NCBI GenBank assembly: GCA_963977125.1
Contig: CAXBNJ010000002.1
Coordinates: 62,001-126,000, forward strand
From: UBA2705 sp963977125
GTDB taxonomy: Bacteria; Pseudomonadota; Alphaproteobacteria; Micavibrionales; Micavibrionaceae
Length of the DNA: 64,000 nt
Direction of reading: 5' to 3'
Under the pieces are notes generated by a model, which saw only the letters and a program-made list of their open reading frames with translations, ran no database searches and had not been told where the DNA came from. The number at the start of each line of letters is the position of its first letter. Position 1 is the stretch's first letter. Shown in pieces: positions 15,604 to 25,163 of this stretch. The position numbers and the translations under genes are program-made.

Positions 15604-15945
15604 TTAAGGGCGTGCGAATTCAACCAATTTAGCCATATTCGGCGCAGATTTTGTACGTAGATCTTGCGCTGTTTGTGCATCTGTTTGCGTGATATCAATA
15701 TAAGCTGCTGCTTCACCTTCCCTTGATAAACGATAAGCAACCGTCGCGAAAATTTCAGCCAAGCTGATTGCGGCTTGATCAAGATCACCACCGACTGCCA
15801 CAGGCATAAAGCTCAGCATAGTTTTATTTTCAACCTCTGTCATCGCGTCTTCAATATCATATGCTAAGCCGCAGCGCATAGGTATAGGAAAGTCTGCAGC
15901 ATTCATGAAATCAGTACAGAGTGATGCTAATTTACTCAGTGTCAT
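15604..15945 (-). CDS. hypothetical protein
   Basis: This 113-residue protein has GAGGGCAAG before its ATG and no signal peptide. It appears alpha-helical with a conserved-looking core (PMRCGLAYDIEDAMTEVENK, AAISLAEIFATVAYRL). It lies 42 bp downstream of gpmA on the same strand, so it is probably co-transcribed. No family is recognised. Confidence 0.62.
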   Translation of the reverse strand: MTLSKLASLCTDFMNAADFPIPMRCGLAYDIEDAMTEVENKTMLSFMPVAVGGDLDQAAISLAEIFATVAYRLSREGEAAAYIDITQTDAQTAQDLRTKSAPNMAKLVEFARP

Positions 15946-15987
15946 CTATCTTGCCCTCTATTTTGTGTATTTATTTAAGCGCCTAAT

Positions 15988-16614
15988 TTAAGCGCCTAAG
16001 AAATAACGCTTTGTAATTTTGCCGTCTTCAAGTTCAAAGACTAAAGGCACCCCTGTCGGCATTTCGGCTGCGTTAATGCTTTCTGGTGTTTCTGCGCCCA
16101 GAATAATTAAAGTCGCGCGCAATGAGTTACCATGTGCAGCCATTAGAACAGTCTCGCCTTTATCAAGAAGCGGCTGAATTTCTTTATCAAAATACGGGCG
16201 CACGCGTTTTTCAACGACGTCTTTTAAGCATTCCCCACCAGGAGGCGGCACGTCGTAAGAACGACGCCAGATATGGACTTGTTCGTCACCGTATTTTTCG
16301 CGGGTTTCATCTTTGTTTAGACCTGTTAAATCGCCGTAATCGCGCTCACGTAAATCATCATGACGAGTCATATCATCATAAAGCGCGCTTTGCCCTGCTT
16401 CGTCCAAAGCAATTTTAGCCGTTCTATTGGCCCGAATCTGCGTTGAGGAGAAAACTTTATCAATCTTTATACCCGCTTCAGCCAGTAACTGCCCTGCTTT
16501 GCGCGCCTCTTCTTCGCCCAATTCCGTAAGGTCAACATCCGTGAACCCTGTAAACCGATTCTCAAGATTCCATTGTGATTGACCGTGGCGAAGTAAAATA
16601 AGTTTTTGTGTCAT
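15988..16614 (-). CDS. gpmA: 2,3-bisphosphoglycerate-dependent phosphoglycerate mutase
   Basis: This glycolytic enzyme interconverts 3- and 2-phosphoglycerate. It has 208 residues, the short form usual in alphaproteobacteria (E. coli GpmA is about 250). His10 in LLRHGQSQWN is the phospho-acceptor. FTGFTDVDLTELG, RERDYGDLTGLNK and AAHGNSLRATL are present and specific for dPGM. AGAGGACACCC precedes the start. Confidence 0.94.
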   Translation of the reverse strand: MTQKLILLRHGQSQWNLENRFTGFTDVDLTELGEEEARKAGQLLAEAGIKIDKVFSSTQIRANRTAKIALDEAGQSALYDDMTRHDDLRERDYGDLTGLNKDETREKYGDEQVHIWRRSYDVPPPGGECLKDVVEKRVRPYFDKEIQPLLDKGETVLMAAHGNSLRATLIILGAETPESINAAEMPTGVPLVFELEDGKITKRYFLGA

Positions 16615-16724
16615 GGGTGTCCTCTATATCTGGTTCAAGGTGGAGCATATCTAAAAGCTTATAATATATAGCATTTCTTTAGCAAAGATTATATCCATTA
16701 ATAACAGTTTCTTACTAAATTTCT

Positions 16725-16754
16725 TTGACAAAGAACGCTATAAATGCGAAATAT
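16725..16754 (+). promoter_or_regulatory. candidate pnp promoter
   Basis: A perfect TTGACA (16725-16730) is followed after 18 bp by AAATAT (16749-16754, weak). It would place the start of transcription at about 16760, exactly where the structured leader begins. Confidence 0.4.
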
Positions 16755-16760
16755 AGCCAT

Positions 16761-16893
16761 GGAAAAGGTTTAGTTTTGATACGTTGCGGTTGACGGCTGA
16801 CGGCAGCGGGGTCTTTCTCCCCGCACACACACACTGAAATATTCTGCTGTCGTCAGCTGTCCACCGAAGCTAATCATCAAAAAAACCTTTTCC
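16761..16893 (+). ncRNA. structured pnp mRNA leader (candidate RNase III substrate)
   Basis: This 133-nt leader folds on paper into one very long hairpin. The outer stem GGAAAAGGTTT (16761-16771) pairs perfectly with AAACCTTTTCC (16883-16893). A second short stem pairs TTTTGAT (16774-16780) with ATCAAAA near 16877. A 20-bp stem (16788-16807 with 16846-16865) has only G-U wobbles and one mismatch. An inner GCGGGG/CCCCGC hairpin caps part of the structure. In E. coli, RNase III cuts a hairpin in the pnp leader and PNPase then represses its own mRNA. The same design here is an inference from position and structure. Confidence 0.65.
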
Positions 16894-16927
16894 TTACAAT
16901 TGTTTAATTATTAAAAGGAAATACTAT

Positions 16928-19063
16928 ATGTTTAATATCTACCGCAAAGAAATTGACTTTGCAGGACAAAAACTTGTACTGGAAACAGGCAAAGTTGCAC
17001 GCCAAGCTGATGGTTGCGTAATCGCAACATTGGGTGGTACATCTGTACTTTGTGCCGTTACAGCTAAAAAATCTGTGGCTGATGGCCAAGATTTCTTCCC
17101 ACTTTCTGTGCATTACATTGAAAAAGCATACGCTGCGGGCAAAATCCCTGGTGGCTTCTTCAAACGTGAAGCACGCCCTTCTGAAAAAGAAACTCTGACA
17201 TCACGTCTTATTGACCGTCCTATCCGTCCATTATTCCCTAAAGGCTTCCTCAACGAAGTTCAGGTTGTATGTACAGTTGTGGCGCATGACATGATTAACG
17301 ACCCTGATATGGTTGCGCTAATTGGTGCATCTGCTGCACTTACACTTTCAGGCATTCCATTTATGGGCCCAATTGGCGGCGCACGCGTTGGTATGATTGA
17401 TGGCGAATTTGTTCTGAACCCAACCCTAGACCAAATGAAAGACAGCGCACTTGACCTTGTTGTCGCTGGTACGCCACAAGGCGTGTTGATGGTTGAATCT
17501 GAAGCTGAACAGCTTTCAGAAGACGTTATGCTTGACGCTGTAATGTTTGGCTGGAAAGGTTTCCAACCTGTCATTAACGCCATTATCGATCTTGCTGAAA
17601 TGGGCGCTAAAGAGCCATGGGACATCAAAGAAGAAGATGCCGCCATCACTAAAATGGCCAAAGCCCTTAAAGCAGAATACGCAACTGAGCTTGCTGATGC
17701 TTATAAAGAGCAAATCAAACTTGATCGCCAAGGTAAGGTCAGCGCTATTCGTGACAAAGCTGTCGAGAAATTCACTGATGAAGAAGCCGGCATTGGCGCT
17801 GAAATCGTTGTTGCTAAGTTCAAATCAGCTGAAGCTGATGTTGTTCGTGGTCAAATCATCAAAACGGGTGGCCGTATTGATGGTCGTAAAGGCGCTGATA
17901 TTCGCCCTATCGTTGCTGAAGTTGGTATTCTACCCCGTGCGCACGGCTCCGCTTTGTTCACACGTGGTGAAACACAAGCTCTAGTTGTTGCAACATTGGG
18001 TACAGGCACTGATGAGCAAATGATTGATGCGCTTGCTGGCGAATATAAAGAAAGCTTCATGCTCCATTACAACTTCCCACCATACTCGGTTGGCGAATGT
18101 GGTCGCATGGGTTTCACTGGTCGTCGTGAAGTTGGTCATGGTAAGCTCGCTTGGCGCGCTGTCCACCCACTACTTCCAAGCCGTGAAGACTTCCCTTACA
18201 CAATGCGTGCGGTATCGGAAATCACTGAATCAAACGGTTCATCTTCAATGGCCTCAGTTTGTGGCGCATCACTTGCTCTTATGGATGCAGGCGTTCCGCT
18301 AACTAGCCCTGTTGCTGGTATTGCTATGGGCTTAATTAAAGAAGGCGATGATTTTGCCGTTCTTTCTGACATCCTTGGCGATGAAGATCACTTAGGTGAC
18401 ATGGACTTTAAAGTGGCTGGTACTGAAAACGGTATTACATCACTTCAAATGGACATCAAAATCACGTCTATTACAGAAGAAATCATGAAGATCGCCCTTA
18501 GCCAAGCTAAAGATGGTCGTCTACACATTCTTCAAGAAATGGAAAAAGCGATTTCAACAGCGCGTTCAGGTCTTTCTGAATACGCACCGCAAATCAAAAC
18601 AATCACAATTCCAACGGACAAAATCCGTGACGTGATTGGTACTGGCGGTAAAATCATTCGTGAGATCATCGAAACAACAGGCACTAAAATCGACATTGAA
18701 GACGATGGCACGATTAAAGTTGCGGCGCCTGACTTGGACTCAATCGAAAAAGCAATCGGCATTATCCGCGGCATTACTGATGACCCTGAAATAGGCGCCA
18801 TCTACGAAGGTAAAGTCGTTAAGGTTGTTGATTTTGGTGCGTTTGTTAACTTTATGAACCGTGATGGCCTTGTTCACATCTCTGAGCTAGAAAATCGTCG
18901 TGTTGCTAAAGTTACTGATGTAATCAACGAAGGTGATTCAGTTAAAGTTATCTTGCTGAACATTGATGACCGCGGTAAGCACAAGCTTTCTATGAAGCGC
19001 GTTAATCAAGAAACTGGTGAGTTGATCGAAGAAACAAAGCCATCTGAAGAAGCCGCAGGTTAA
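16928..19063 (+). CDS. pnp: polyribonucleotide nucleotidyltransferase (PNPase)
   Basis: This 3'-5' phosphorolytic exoribonuclease is part of the RNA-degradation machinery. The 711-residue protein has two RNase PH domains (about 1-220 and 305-540) separated by a helical domain. A KH domain follows from about 555 (RDVIGTGGKIIREI), then an S1 domain from about 620 (GAIYEGKVVKVVDFGAFVNF). The catalytic-core segment GDMDFKVAGT is present. The Shine-Dalgarno is AAAAGGAA, 8 bp before the ATG. It stands alone here, with no rpsO upstream, behind a long structured leader (16761-16893). Confidence 0.97.
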   Translation: MFNIYRKEIDFAGQKLVLETGKVARQADGCVIATLGGTSVLCAVTAKKSVADGQDFFPLSVHYIEKAYAAGKIPGGFFKREARPSEKETLTSRLIDRPIRPLFPKGFLNEVQVVCTVVAHDMINDPDMVALIGASAALTLSGIPFMGPIGGARVGMIDGEFVLNPTLDQMKDSALDLVVAGTPQGVLMVESEAEQLSEDVMLDAVMFGWKGFQPVINAIIDLAEMGAKEPWDIKEEDAAITKMAKALKAEYATELADAYKEQIKLDRQGKVSAIRDKAVEKFTDEEAGIGAEIVVAKFKSAEADVVRGQIIKTGGRIDGRKGADIRPIVAEVGILPRAHGSALFTRGETQALVVATLGTGTDEQMIDALAGEYKESFMLHYNFPPYSVGECGRMGFTGRREVGHGKLAWRAVHPLLPSREDFPYTMRAVSEITESNGSSSMASVCGASLALMDAGVPLTSPVAGIAMGLIKEGDDFAVLSDILGDEDHLGDMDFKVAGTENGITSLQMDIKITSITEEIMKIALSQAKDGRLHILQEMEKAISTARSGLSEYAPQIKTITIPTDKIRDVIGTGGKIIREIIETTGTKIDIEDDGTIKVAAPDLDSIEKAIGIIRGITDDPEIGAIYEGKVVKVVDFGAFVNFMNRDGLVHISELENRRVAKVTDVINEGDSVKVILLNIDDRGKHKLSMKRVNQETGELIEETKPSEEAAG

Positions 19064-19098
19064 TTTAGATACGCTTAAATTTCGACATTAATATTTTA

Positions 19099-19131
19099 AG
19101 GCCGCGTCATTATATGATGCGGCCTTTTTTG
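19099..19131 (+). terminator. rho-independent terminator of pnp
   Basis: The hairpin AAGGCCGCGTCA / TGATGCGGCCTT (one G-U or mismatch position) is followed directly by a T6 run. It lies 36 bp after the pnp stop. Confidence 0.88.
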
Positions 19132-19231
19132 TTGCGCTATATGATCGCTCTATATTTATGTGACACAACTAAGCGCAGCGCGAATGATAACGCGCTCCGC
19201 ATCTTGATTGCATCATAGAGTTCAGATTAGT

Positions 19232-20305
19232 TTAATGAATAATGTAACGCGCTTCTTTGCGGTAAGCCGAAGGCGATTGACCTGTTTGTTCTTTGAAGAC
19301 ACGGTTAAATGTCGCAATTGAACTAAAGCCAGCCTCGATAGCGATTTCCTTAATAGGAACATCTGTCTGTTCAATCAAAGAAATCGCATCATTAACGCGA
19401 TAGCTGTTAATCAGCTGAGGGACGCTTTTGGCGTAGTGAAGGCTGACAATGCGCGATAGTGAGGACTCTGGTATTTTAAGCTCCTGAGCGAGCTCTGTAC
19501 GCGTTAAATTAGCTTCTTGATAGACCTTCTCGGTCTCAAACAAATGAACAATGCGTTCTAACTGTGCTTGCTCTTCGACATTGAGTGGCGTGACATGTGC
19601 TTGTTTCTTTATATTAGCCTGCGTCATGTTTAACATGGCCTGCGGGTAGATACGAAACAGACTGGTTGAAGCTAAGTAAACAAAGACATTGGCTAAAATT
19701 AAACGCAGCAAAGCCCACATATCGTCTTGAAAAGCATTAACGCTATCTAAAAACACCCCACCAAGGAATAGCACATTAAAAAAGATCAAGGCCATAGAAA
19801 GCCAATAACGCTCATGACCTGCATTTTGTGTGTTTTGATATATGCGGGAGAGCACATCACGGCGCAGCCATAATCCCAACAAGGTAAGCGTCCCAAAAAT
19901 AACATGCAAAATTGGCAAGTAAGATTGGTTATCTTCATCCATAAAGCGCACATCAATAAAATAAGCGGCAATCAGCAAAATTGGAAAAATCAAAAACAGG
20001 TAAAAGGCCGGATGCGGCAGCTTTGGCATACGGGCCAATTGCACAATGAGCAATACACTCAATGCTGGAATAAACCCCCAGAAGAAAAAGGCCAAAACAT
20101 CAAAGACCTCCTGCAACTCAACAATCGATATACGGGCAAATTCACTGTAAAACGCGCCACCGAGCACGCCAAAATATAAAAATGGTAAAATCGCCTGCTT
20201 CACATTACCCGCACGAAAGCTCATATACACCAAGACAGAAACACTCTGTACTAGGCCGAATAAAGCAATTAACTCAAATAAAGAAAAGCGGATATTTTCA
20301 AACAT
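19232..20305 (-). CDS. AraC-family transcriptional regulator with an N-terminal membrane domain
   Basis: The 357-residue protein has an N-terminal half (1-215) with about seven hydrophobic helices (for example YLFLIFPILLIAAYFIDV) and a C-terminal AraC DNA-binding domain (about 250-350). Both helix-turn-helix units are visible; the second matches the AraC signature (IKEIAIEAGFSSIATFNRVFKEQTGQSPSAYR). Such membrane-tethered AraC proteins sense membrane or surface signals. It lies 84 bp downstream of the pilus and ABC transporter genes on the same strand, so a link to their regulation is possible but unproven. The ribosome site is weak. Confidence 0.87.
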   Translation of the reverse strand: MFENIRFSLFELIALFGLVQSVSVLVYMSFRAGNVKQAILPFLYFGVLGGAFYSEFARISIVELQEVFDVLAFFFWGFIPALSVLLIVQLARMPKLPHPAFYLFLIFPILLIAAYFIDVRFMDEDNQSYLPILHVIFGTLTLLGLWLRRDVLSRIYQNTQNAGHERYWLSMALIFFNVLFLGGVFLDSVNAFQDDMWALLRLILANVFVYLASTSLFRIYPQAMLNMTQANIKKQAHVTPLNVEEQAQLERIVHLFETEKVYQEANLTRTELAQELKIPESSLSRIVSLHYAKSVPQLINSYRVNDAISLIEQTDVPIKEIAIEAGFSSIATFNRVFKEQTGQSPSAYRKEARYIIH

Positions 20306-20388
20306 AAGCTCAATATAATATTAGAGGTGGTAATTAGCAAACTTATTGATGTAAACAGGATGGCCTATAATATTGTAATCTGCGAGCG

Positions 20389-21123
20389 CTAATCCCCTTG
20401 GCAAAGCGGATGCTGCGCAGATTCACTCTCATCTAAAATTCTGTTACATAAATAATCAACCATAAAATTGACTTCATTAGGGTGCATATCTTCCGCCCCA
20501 TCTTGCAAAATACGTATTGTCATTTGGTAAGCTGATTGCTTATCCCCCTGCTCTAACTTAATCAGCGCAGGCATATTTACAGCCCAAATTGGCAGCTCAA
20601 CCCCTTGATCAGCAAGCGCTGATAATTCATAGGCCATAGCCAATGCTTTATCAGAATCATTTTGTTTATGCTTAGCAAAGAATATAGCATTCACAAGCCA
20701 ACGCCATTTTTTATGCTCATGCGCATCACGTAAACCAACACGCCGCAAATAAGCAATAACAGGGTCGAGCTGATCTGGGTTAGACGTTGACGCAAAATAA
20801 TAAGCGACCATCATCGGCATAAAGTTTGATTTCGGATCAAGGCTATCTAAAACATCAAACCATTTGCTCAGCATGTTATAATTTAAATCGCGTAAAGCTG
20901 CTGATTTATCATTCTTATCGCCAAGACTTTGCATTGATATGCCATAAGAGCGATATGCTAATTGCTTATCCCCAAGCCCAATACCCGCAGCGCCATTGAC
21001 ACTTGGTGGCGGCGGGACGTTAATCCAGCTTGGTTGAATATGGCGTGTATACGACCATAAAAAAATCTGTAGAGAGAAAACGATGACAAGTAAGATGCTA
21101 ACCATGCGAGTGCTGCTAATCAT
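20389..21123 (-). CDS. membrane-anchored TPR-like protein of unknown function
   Basis: This 244-residue protein has one N-terminal membrane helix (VSILLVIVFSLQIFLW) and a periplasmic, helix-rich remainder that looks like TPR or related repeats (RWLVNAIFFAKHKQNDSDKALAMAYEL, PALIKLEQGDKQSAYQM). Its start is 21 bp after the ABC permease gene, so the two are co-transcribed. By position it could be the third component of a PilG/PilH/PilI-like set, but sequence similarity to PilG is not evident by eye. Confidence 0.65.
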   Translation of the reverse strand: MISSTRMVSILLVIVFSLQIFLWSYTRHIQPSWINVPPPPSVNGAAGIGLGDKQLAYRSYGISMQSLGDKNDKSAALRDLNYNMLSKWFDVLDSLDPKSNFMPMMVAYYFASTSNPDQLDPVIAYLRRVGLRDAHEHKKWRWLVNAIFFAKHKQNDSDKALAMAYELSALADQGVELPIWAVNMPALIKLEQGDKQSAYQMTIRILQDGAEDMHPNEVNFMVDYLCNRILDESESAQHPLCQGD

Positions 21124-21144
21124 GATGCAAGGCGCCCTTCTTTA

Positions 21145-21915
21145 TTAAAATTCACGGCGCAAAAGATCAAATATAGCGGCGAGCAAAATAACCGGAATAA
21201 ACACCGCGCCATGCGCAAGAGAAAGCAAACTCTCGCTCATATTATCAACGCCATAAATAAGCCAGCCCGTTTGCGTCAATAAATCTAAACGTGGCATAAA
21301 CATGGAGATAAAATCAAAAATATATTTCAACAATTCGCCACCAGGTAGCGATGAACCACCATCCGATATACCAATGAGCTGCCCCATCATACGCGCAAAA
21401 ACATAAAAGCCTATTGTGGCCATTGCACTGCCCGCAGCGCTTGAAATAACCATGGAAAAGAACAAAGCCGCATTAACAACAATTAACAGCTCTACAGCCA
21501 AGCTGCCTGACCATATAACAAAAGAAAGCGCTGAAGGATGCTGCGTAGAAAAGGCAATAGCTAACGCAGCCAAAGCCGTAAAGCAAAGCGCTGTAATTGA
21601 AAATGACAAAGCGATGGATAAGACAAATTCAGGGCGAGAAATAGGTCGTGATAATAAATATTCTACTTCGCGGTTTTCAAATAAACGGCGTGTATGAAAA
21701 CAGGCAAATAAAATAACCCCCATCACTGCAAAAATACGCAAACTGCCGGCCATAAAAACGGCCGAAAACATGTCTTGTTCAGTCACAACGGCCGAGGCCA
21801 TAAATAAAGACATACAAATAGAAAGCACAAAAGCGACAATCATGATCATAATGAGACGATCACGTAGAGCCGCTTTTAGTGTATATCCAACTAAGGGGAT
21901 AGAAAGTAAAGTCAT
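21145..21915 (-). CDS. ABC-2 type transporter permease
   Basis: This 256-residue protein has about six hydrophobic helices, beginning TLLSIPLVGYTLKAALRDRL and including RLFENREVEYLLSRPISRPEF, the ABC-2 permease signature (family of PilI, NosY and CcmB). The ATPase partner is probably the one at 28717-29466 within the same pilus cluster. It lies 40 bp after the secretin gene. In Myxococcus, PilH (ATPase) and PilI (permease) sit in the pil cluster and are needed for pilus export. The substrate is unknown. Confidence 0.8.
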   Translation of the reverse strand: MTLLSIPLVGYTLKAALRDRLIMIMIVAFVLSICMSLFMASAVVTEQDMFSAVFMAGSLRIFAVMGVILFACFHTRRLFENREVEYLLSRPISRPEFVLSIALSFSITALCFTALAALAIAFSTQHPSALSFVIWSGSLAVELLIVVNAALFFSMVISSAAGSAMATIGFYVFARMMGQLIGISDGGSSLPGGELLKYIFDFISMFMPRLDLLTQTGWLIYGVDNMSESLLSLAHGAVFIPVILLAAIFDLLRREF

Positions 21916-21955
21916 GATAATAACCTTGCCCTAAAGGGCCGTTAAATTATAAAAA

Positions 21956-23806
21956 TTAGAATTTAACGGGGCGGCGATCTTGTGAAAACAGGCGATAAAA
22001 ATCCCTATCGGCATCCTCAATTGTATCCTCTGCCGTATCTACAATCGTGGCTTTCAAGAAGATAATAAGCTCAGTTTTCTCAACACTATCTGATTGGTTT
22101 CTAAACATAGCACCAAATAATGGTAACTCACCGAGTACGGGCACTGTATTTTGCTGTGAAACTGTGCGGTCTTCAAGTAAGCCGCCCAGTATGGCTATTT
22201 CGCCTGAGCCAAGGCTAATAATAGAGTCCATTTCCTGTACACTGACAACGGGGACTTGCGATGTGATGCCATCGACATTCGCACCGGCCGCCGCCGCTTG
22301 TGCTGCAGAGAGCAGTACGCTAGGATCCTCAACAAAAGACTCAATCCGTGTGATCGTTGGACGAATAGACATTGATATTTGGCGCGTATCCAAGTTAATC
22401 GAAGGCTGGACGTTAATCAAAACACCTTCAGGAACGGTACGAATTTCCGAGCTCGCGTCAACCTGTGTAACGCCCGTATCTGTTGTTGTATCAATATCAA
22501 CTTCGAAATAAACCGTGTTTTCTGCCACATTCAGAACCGCAGCTTGATTATTTAGAACAGTCATACGCGGACTAGCCAAAGCGTGCACTGTACCAAAGCG
22601 AGAAATAGCATCAACAACCGCACTCAAATCGTTACCCGAATAACTTAAGTTAAAGTTTGTTGTGCTTGCAGGAGAGAGAGAACCGGAAACAGTGGCTGCA
22701 TTAGAAAGAGACATACTCAACTCTGGTGAAAGAATACCGCCAATTGTGTTCCAATCAACACCCGCTGAAAATTCGTCAGTCAGTGATACTTGTAAAACTT
22801 TAGCTTCGATCAGAACTTGCGATGTAAGCGCGCGCTTAAGAATGGTCATATAGTCTTTGACTTTTTCATGCTGACCTTCATTCGCGAATATTGAAATAAG
22901 ACCGGCTTGTCTGTTCAATGTAAAGCTTGGTGTAAAGCTCACCGCATTAGCCGTAGCAGCGGATGATGGTAAAGACTGGATGCGCAATAAAGGTGCTGGA
23001 CGGGCCGTATCGAATTCCGCTTCGCTTAGTTCTGCGTTAGGATCATCACTGACACTATCAACCAATACAGGGGCAATAACAGGGTTATTTGATTGTGAGA
23101 TGCTCAATGCAGGGTCAGAAGCCGTACGCATTGTGTTTTCAGTTGAATTTGCATCTAATATTTGCGTTAAGTTCTCATCCAAAGTTTTCCAGAAATCGAA
23201 CTCGCCTATTGAAGATACTGTAAACTTAGAGCCCGTATCAGCCCCTTCCCCCGAAACAACAGAGACATTTGTTGACATAGATGATTTATTTTTCCGCACA
23301 AGGTTTAAATAGTCAACTTTGTAGCTCGAAGAATAGGGCGTATCTAATTCAATACGAAGTGTTTGCTCTTCAATTTTATAACGTAAGCCGGCTATTTTAG
23401 ATATACGCTCGATGACAACATCAAAAGGTTTATTACGCGCGGTAAAAATAACAGAGCCACTAATTCTTGGGTCAAGCTCAATATCATAGCCAGCTTCTTT
23501 AGTCAGCTCAAATAAAGCATCTCTCAGTGGTACATTCTGGTTCAACGACACAGAAACAATCGGCATTGGTGTGAAGTCGCTGACATCAGACATCACATAG
23601 TTAGATAAAGCCGGAACGCCAGTGTCTAATTCAGGAGGCAAATCAACTTCCCTAGCGGCCATCGCATCTTTATAGTCCTGCATTTCTAAATTCGCAGATC
23701 GATCTATCTTTGTATAATTATTGGCTAAGTCACAACCGCTAAGCGTGATGATAGCCGTTGTGACGACCAAAGATAATTTCACTAAAGGATGCTTTTTCAA
23801 GGACAT
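21956..23806 (-). CDS. mshL: MSHA/type IV pilus secretin (MshL/PilQ-like lipoprotein)
   Basis: This outer-membrane channel lets the pilus out. From the ATG at 23806 (GGG upstream) the product has 616 residues and starts with a lipoprotein signal ending ITLSGC. A GTG 12 bp upstream is less likely. An N-terminal secretin/TonB short domain lies at about 85-160 (VPLRDALFELTKEAGYDIELD). The C-terminal secretin domain has the usual VPVLGELPLFGAMFR and ELIIFLKATIV segments. The Ser/Thr-rich middle is a family feature. A 224-bp spacer separates it from the upstream pilT-family gene. MshL is preferred over GspD because of the neighbours. Confidence 0.9.
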   Translation of the reverse strand: MSLKKHPLVKLSLVVTTAIITLSGCDLANNYTKIDRSANLEMQDYKDAMAAREVDLPPELDTGVPALSNYVMSDVSDFTPMPIVSVSLNQNVPLRDALFELTKEAGYDIELDPRISGSVIFTARNKPFDVVIERISKIAGLRYKIEEQTLRIELDTPYSSSYKVDYLNLVRKNKSSMSTNVSVVSGEGADTGSKFTVSSIGEFDFWKTLDENLTQILDANSTENTMRTASDPALSISQSNNPVIAPVLVDSVSDDPNAELSEAEFDTARPAPLLRIQSLPSSAATANAVSFTPSFTLNRQAGLISIFANEGQHEKVKDYMTILKRALTSQVLIEAKVLQVSLTDEFSAGVDWNTIGGILSPELSMSLSNAATVSGSLSPASTTNFNLSYSGNDLSAVVDAISRFGTVHALASPRMTVLNNQAAVLNVAENTVYFEVDIDTTTDTGVTQVDASSEIRTVPEGVLINVQPSINLDTRQISMSIRPTITRIESFVEDPSVLLSAAQAAAAGANVDGITSQVPVVSVQEMDSIISLGSGEIAILGGLLEDRTVSQQNTVPVLGELPLFGAMFRNQSDSVEKTELIIFLKATIVDTAEDTIEDADRDFYRLFSQDRRPVKF

Positions 23807-24041
23807 TTGAGAACCCACTTTTTTTTAAATACTTAATAAATTTTTGAACTAATCAATATGAAAATTTTGACTAGAATGATTCGCGTTTATATACAGAATC
23901 ACCATATCATTTTGCTTCACTTTACTACTTTAAGCAAGCAAAGATATTCTTCTTTAATATTTCCAATTAATCACCACCAAGACTGCAATAATAAAGAGGC
24001 TACAGCCCCGCTTTTATATAGAGGCAATGACATTGAGGCCA

Positions 24042-25163
24042 CTAAATCTTCAAACGTGATGTATCAAGATTCGTTAAGCCCACTTCTGTATTACCAAGAC
24101 GCATTTGCTGTATCTTCAAACGCACATCATTTGAAGTATCAGAATGCGCCACAGCGACGTCTTCTGATATTATTCCGCGCGCGTATAAATTCAGTAACGA
24201 TTGATCAAAAGTGCACATACCCATATTAATATTTTGCTCTATCACTTCACGAATTTTACCTATTTTATTTTGCTCGATAAGATCTTTAATTAACCCCTCA
24301 TTGATCAAAATCTCCATCGCAACGGTCATGCCGCCATCAATAGTAGGCACTAAACGTTGCGAGATAATAGCCTTTAAATTCATCGCGATCGATGCGCGCG
24401 TTTGATCATGGCGGTCTTCAGGGAACATATTAACTATACGTTCAATCCCTTGATAAGAATTATTTGTGTGTAAAGTCGACAGGCATAAATGTCCGGTTTC
24501 TGCTGTGGCTAGGGCCTGCTCCATAACTTCTCGGTCGCGCGCCTCCCCAACCAACACAACATCGGGTCTTTGTCGCAATACGTTTTTAAGTGCCGTTGCA
24601 TAGTTTTCTGTATCCACGCCCACTTCACGCTGCGTCACTACGCATTTTTGATGCTCATGATAATATTCTATAGGGTCTTCAATAGTGACGATATGCCCCG
24701 GTTTGGCCGAGTTACGATAATTCAGCATCGCGGCTAAAGTCGTCGACTTACCTGAGCCCGTCATACCCGTAACCAAAATAAGGCCCCGCCTTGTCAGCGC
24801 GAGGTCTTTCAGTAAAGCGGGAATTTTCAATTCTTCAAAACTCGGGATTTTTGTCTTTACCCGTCTGATGACTAAACCAGGTGATTGTTTTTGCTGAAAC
24901 ACATTTAAACGAAAACGGCCATATTTCCCCATATCCAACGATGTATTAAGCTCCATACTGGTCTCATACTCACGGCGTTGACGGTTTGTTAAAACCATGC
25001 CTAAAATCTCATTCAGGGCTTTTACGTCAAGTTTTTCGCTCGAAATATTAAAAAGGTTATCATCAACGCGTATAGCTGGTGGAAAGCCCTGCGTGAGGTA
25101 TAAGTCACTCGCATTGCGCTCCGCCATTTCTTTAAGGTAATTAAAGATAATTGGTACACTCAA
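24042..25163 (-). CDS. PilT/PilU-family pilus retraction ATPase
   Basis: This 373-residue hexameric ATPase has Walker A GMTGSGKST (133-141), an Asp box (TIEDPIEYYHEH), Walker B DVVLVGEARDREV and a His box (GHLCLSTLHTN). It powers pilus retraction with the neighbouring PilT-like ATPase. The start codon is TTG and overlaps the upstream gene's TGA in TTGA, so the genes are translationally coupled. GAGGG lies 10 bp before it. It resembles PilU by its position second after PilT, but the assignment to PilU rather than PilT is uncertain. Confidence 0.88.
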   Translation of the reverse strand: MSVPIIFNYLKEMAERNASDLYLTQGFPPAIRVDDNLFNISSEKLDVKALNEILGMVLTNRQRREYETSMELNTSLDMGKYGRFRLNVFQQKQSPGLVIRRVKTKIPSFEELKIPALLKDLALTRRGLILVTGMTGSGKSTTLAAMLNYRNSAKPGHIVTIEDPIEYYHEHQKCVVTQREVGVDTENYATALKNVLRQRPDVVLVGEARDREVMEQALATAETGHLCLSTLHTNNSYQGIERIVNMFPEDRHDQTRASIAMNLKAIISQRLVPTIDGGMTVAMEILINEGLIKDLIEQNKIGKIREVIEQNINMGMCTFDQSLLNLYARGIISEDVAVAHSDTSNDVRLKIQQMRLGNTEVGLTNLDTSRLKI

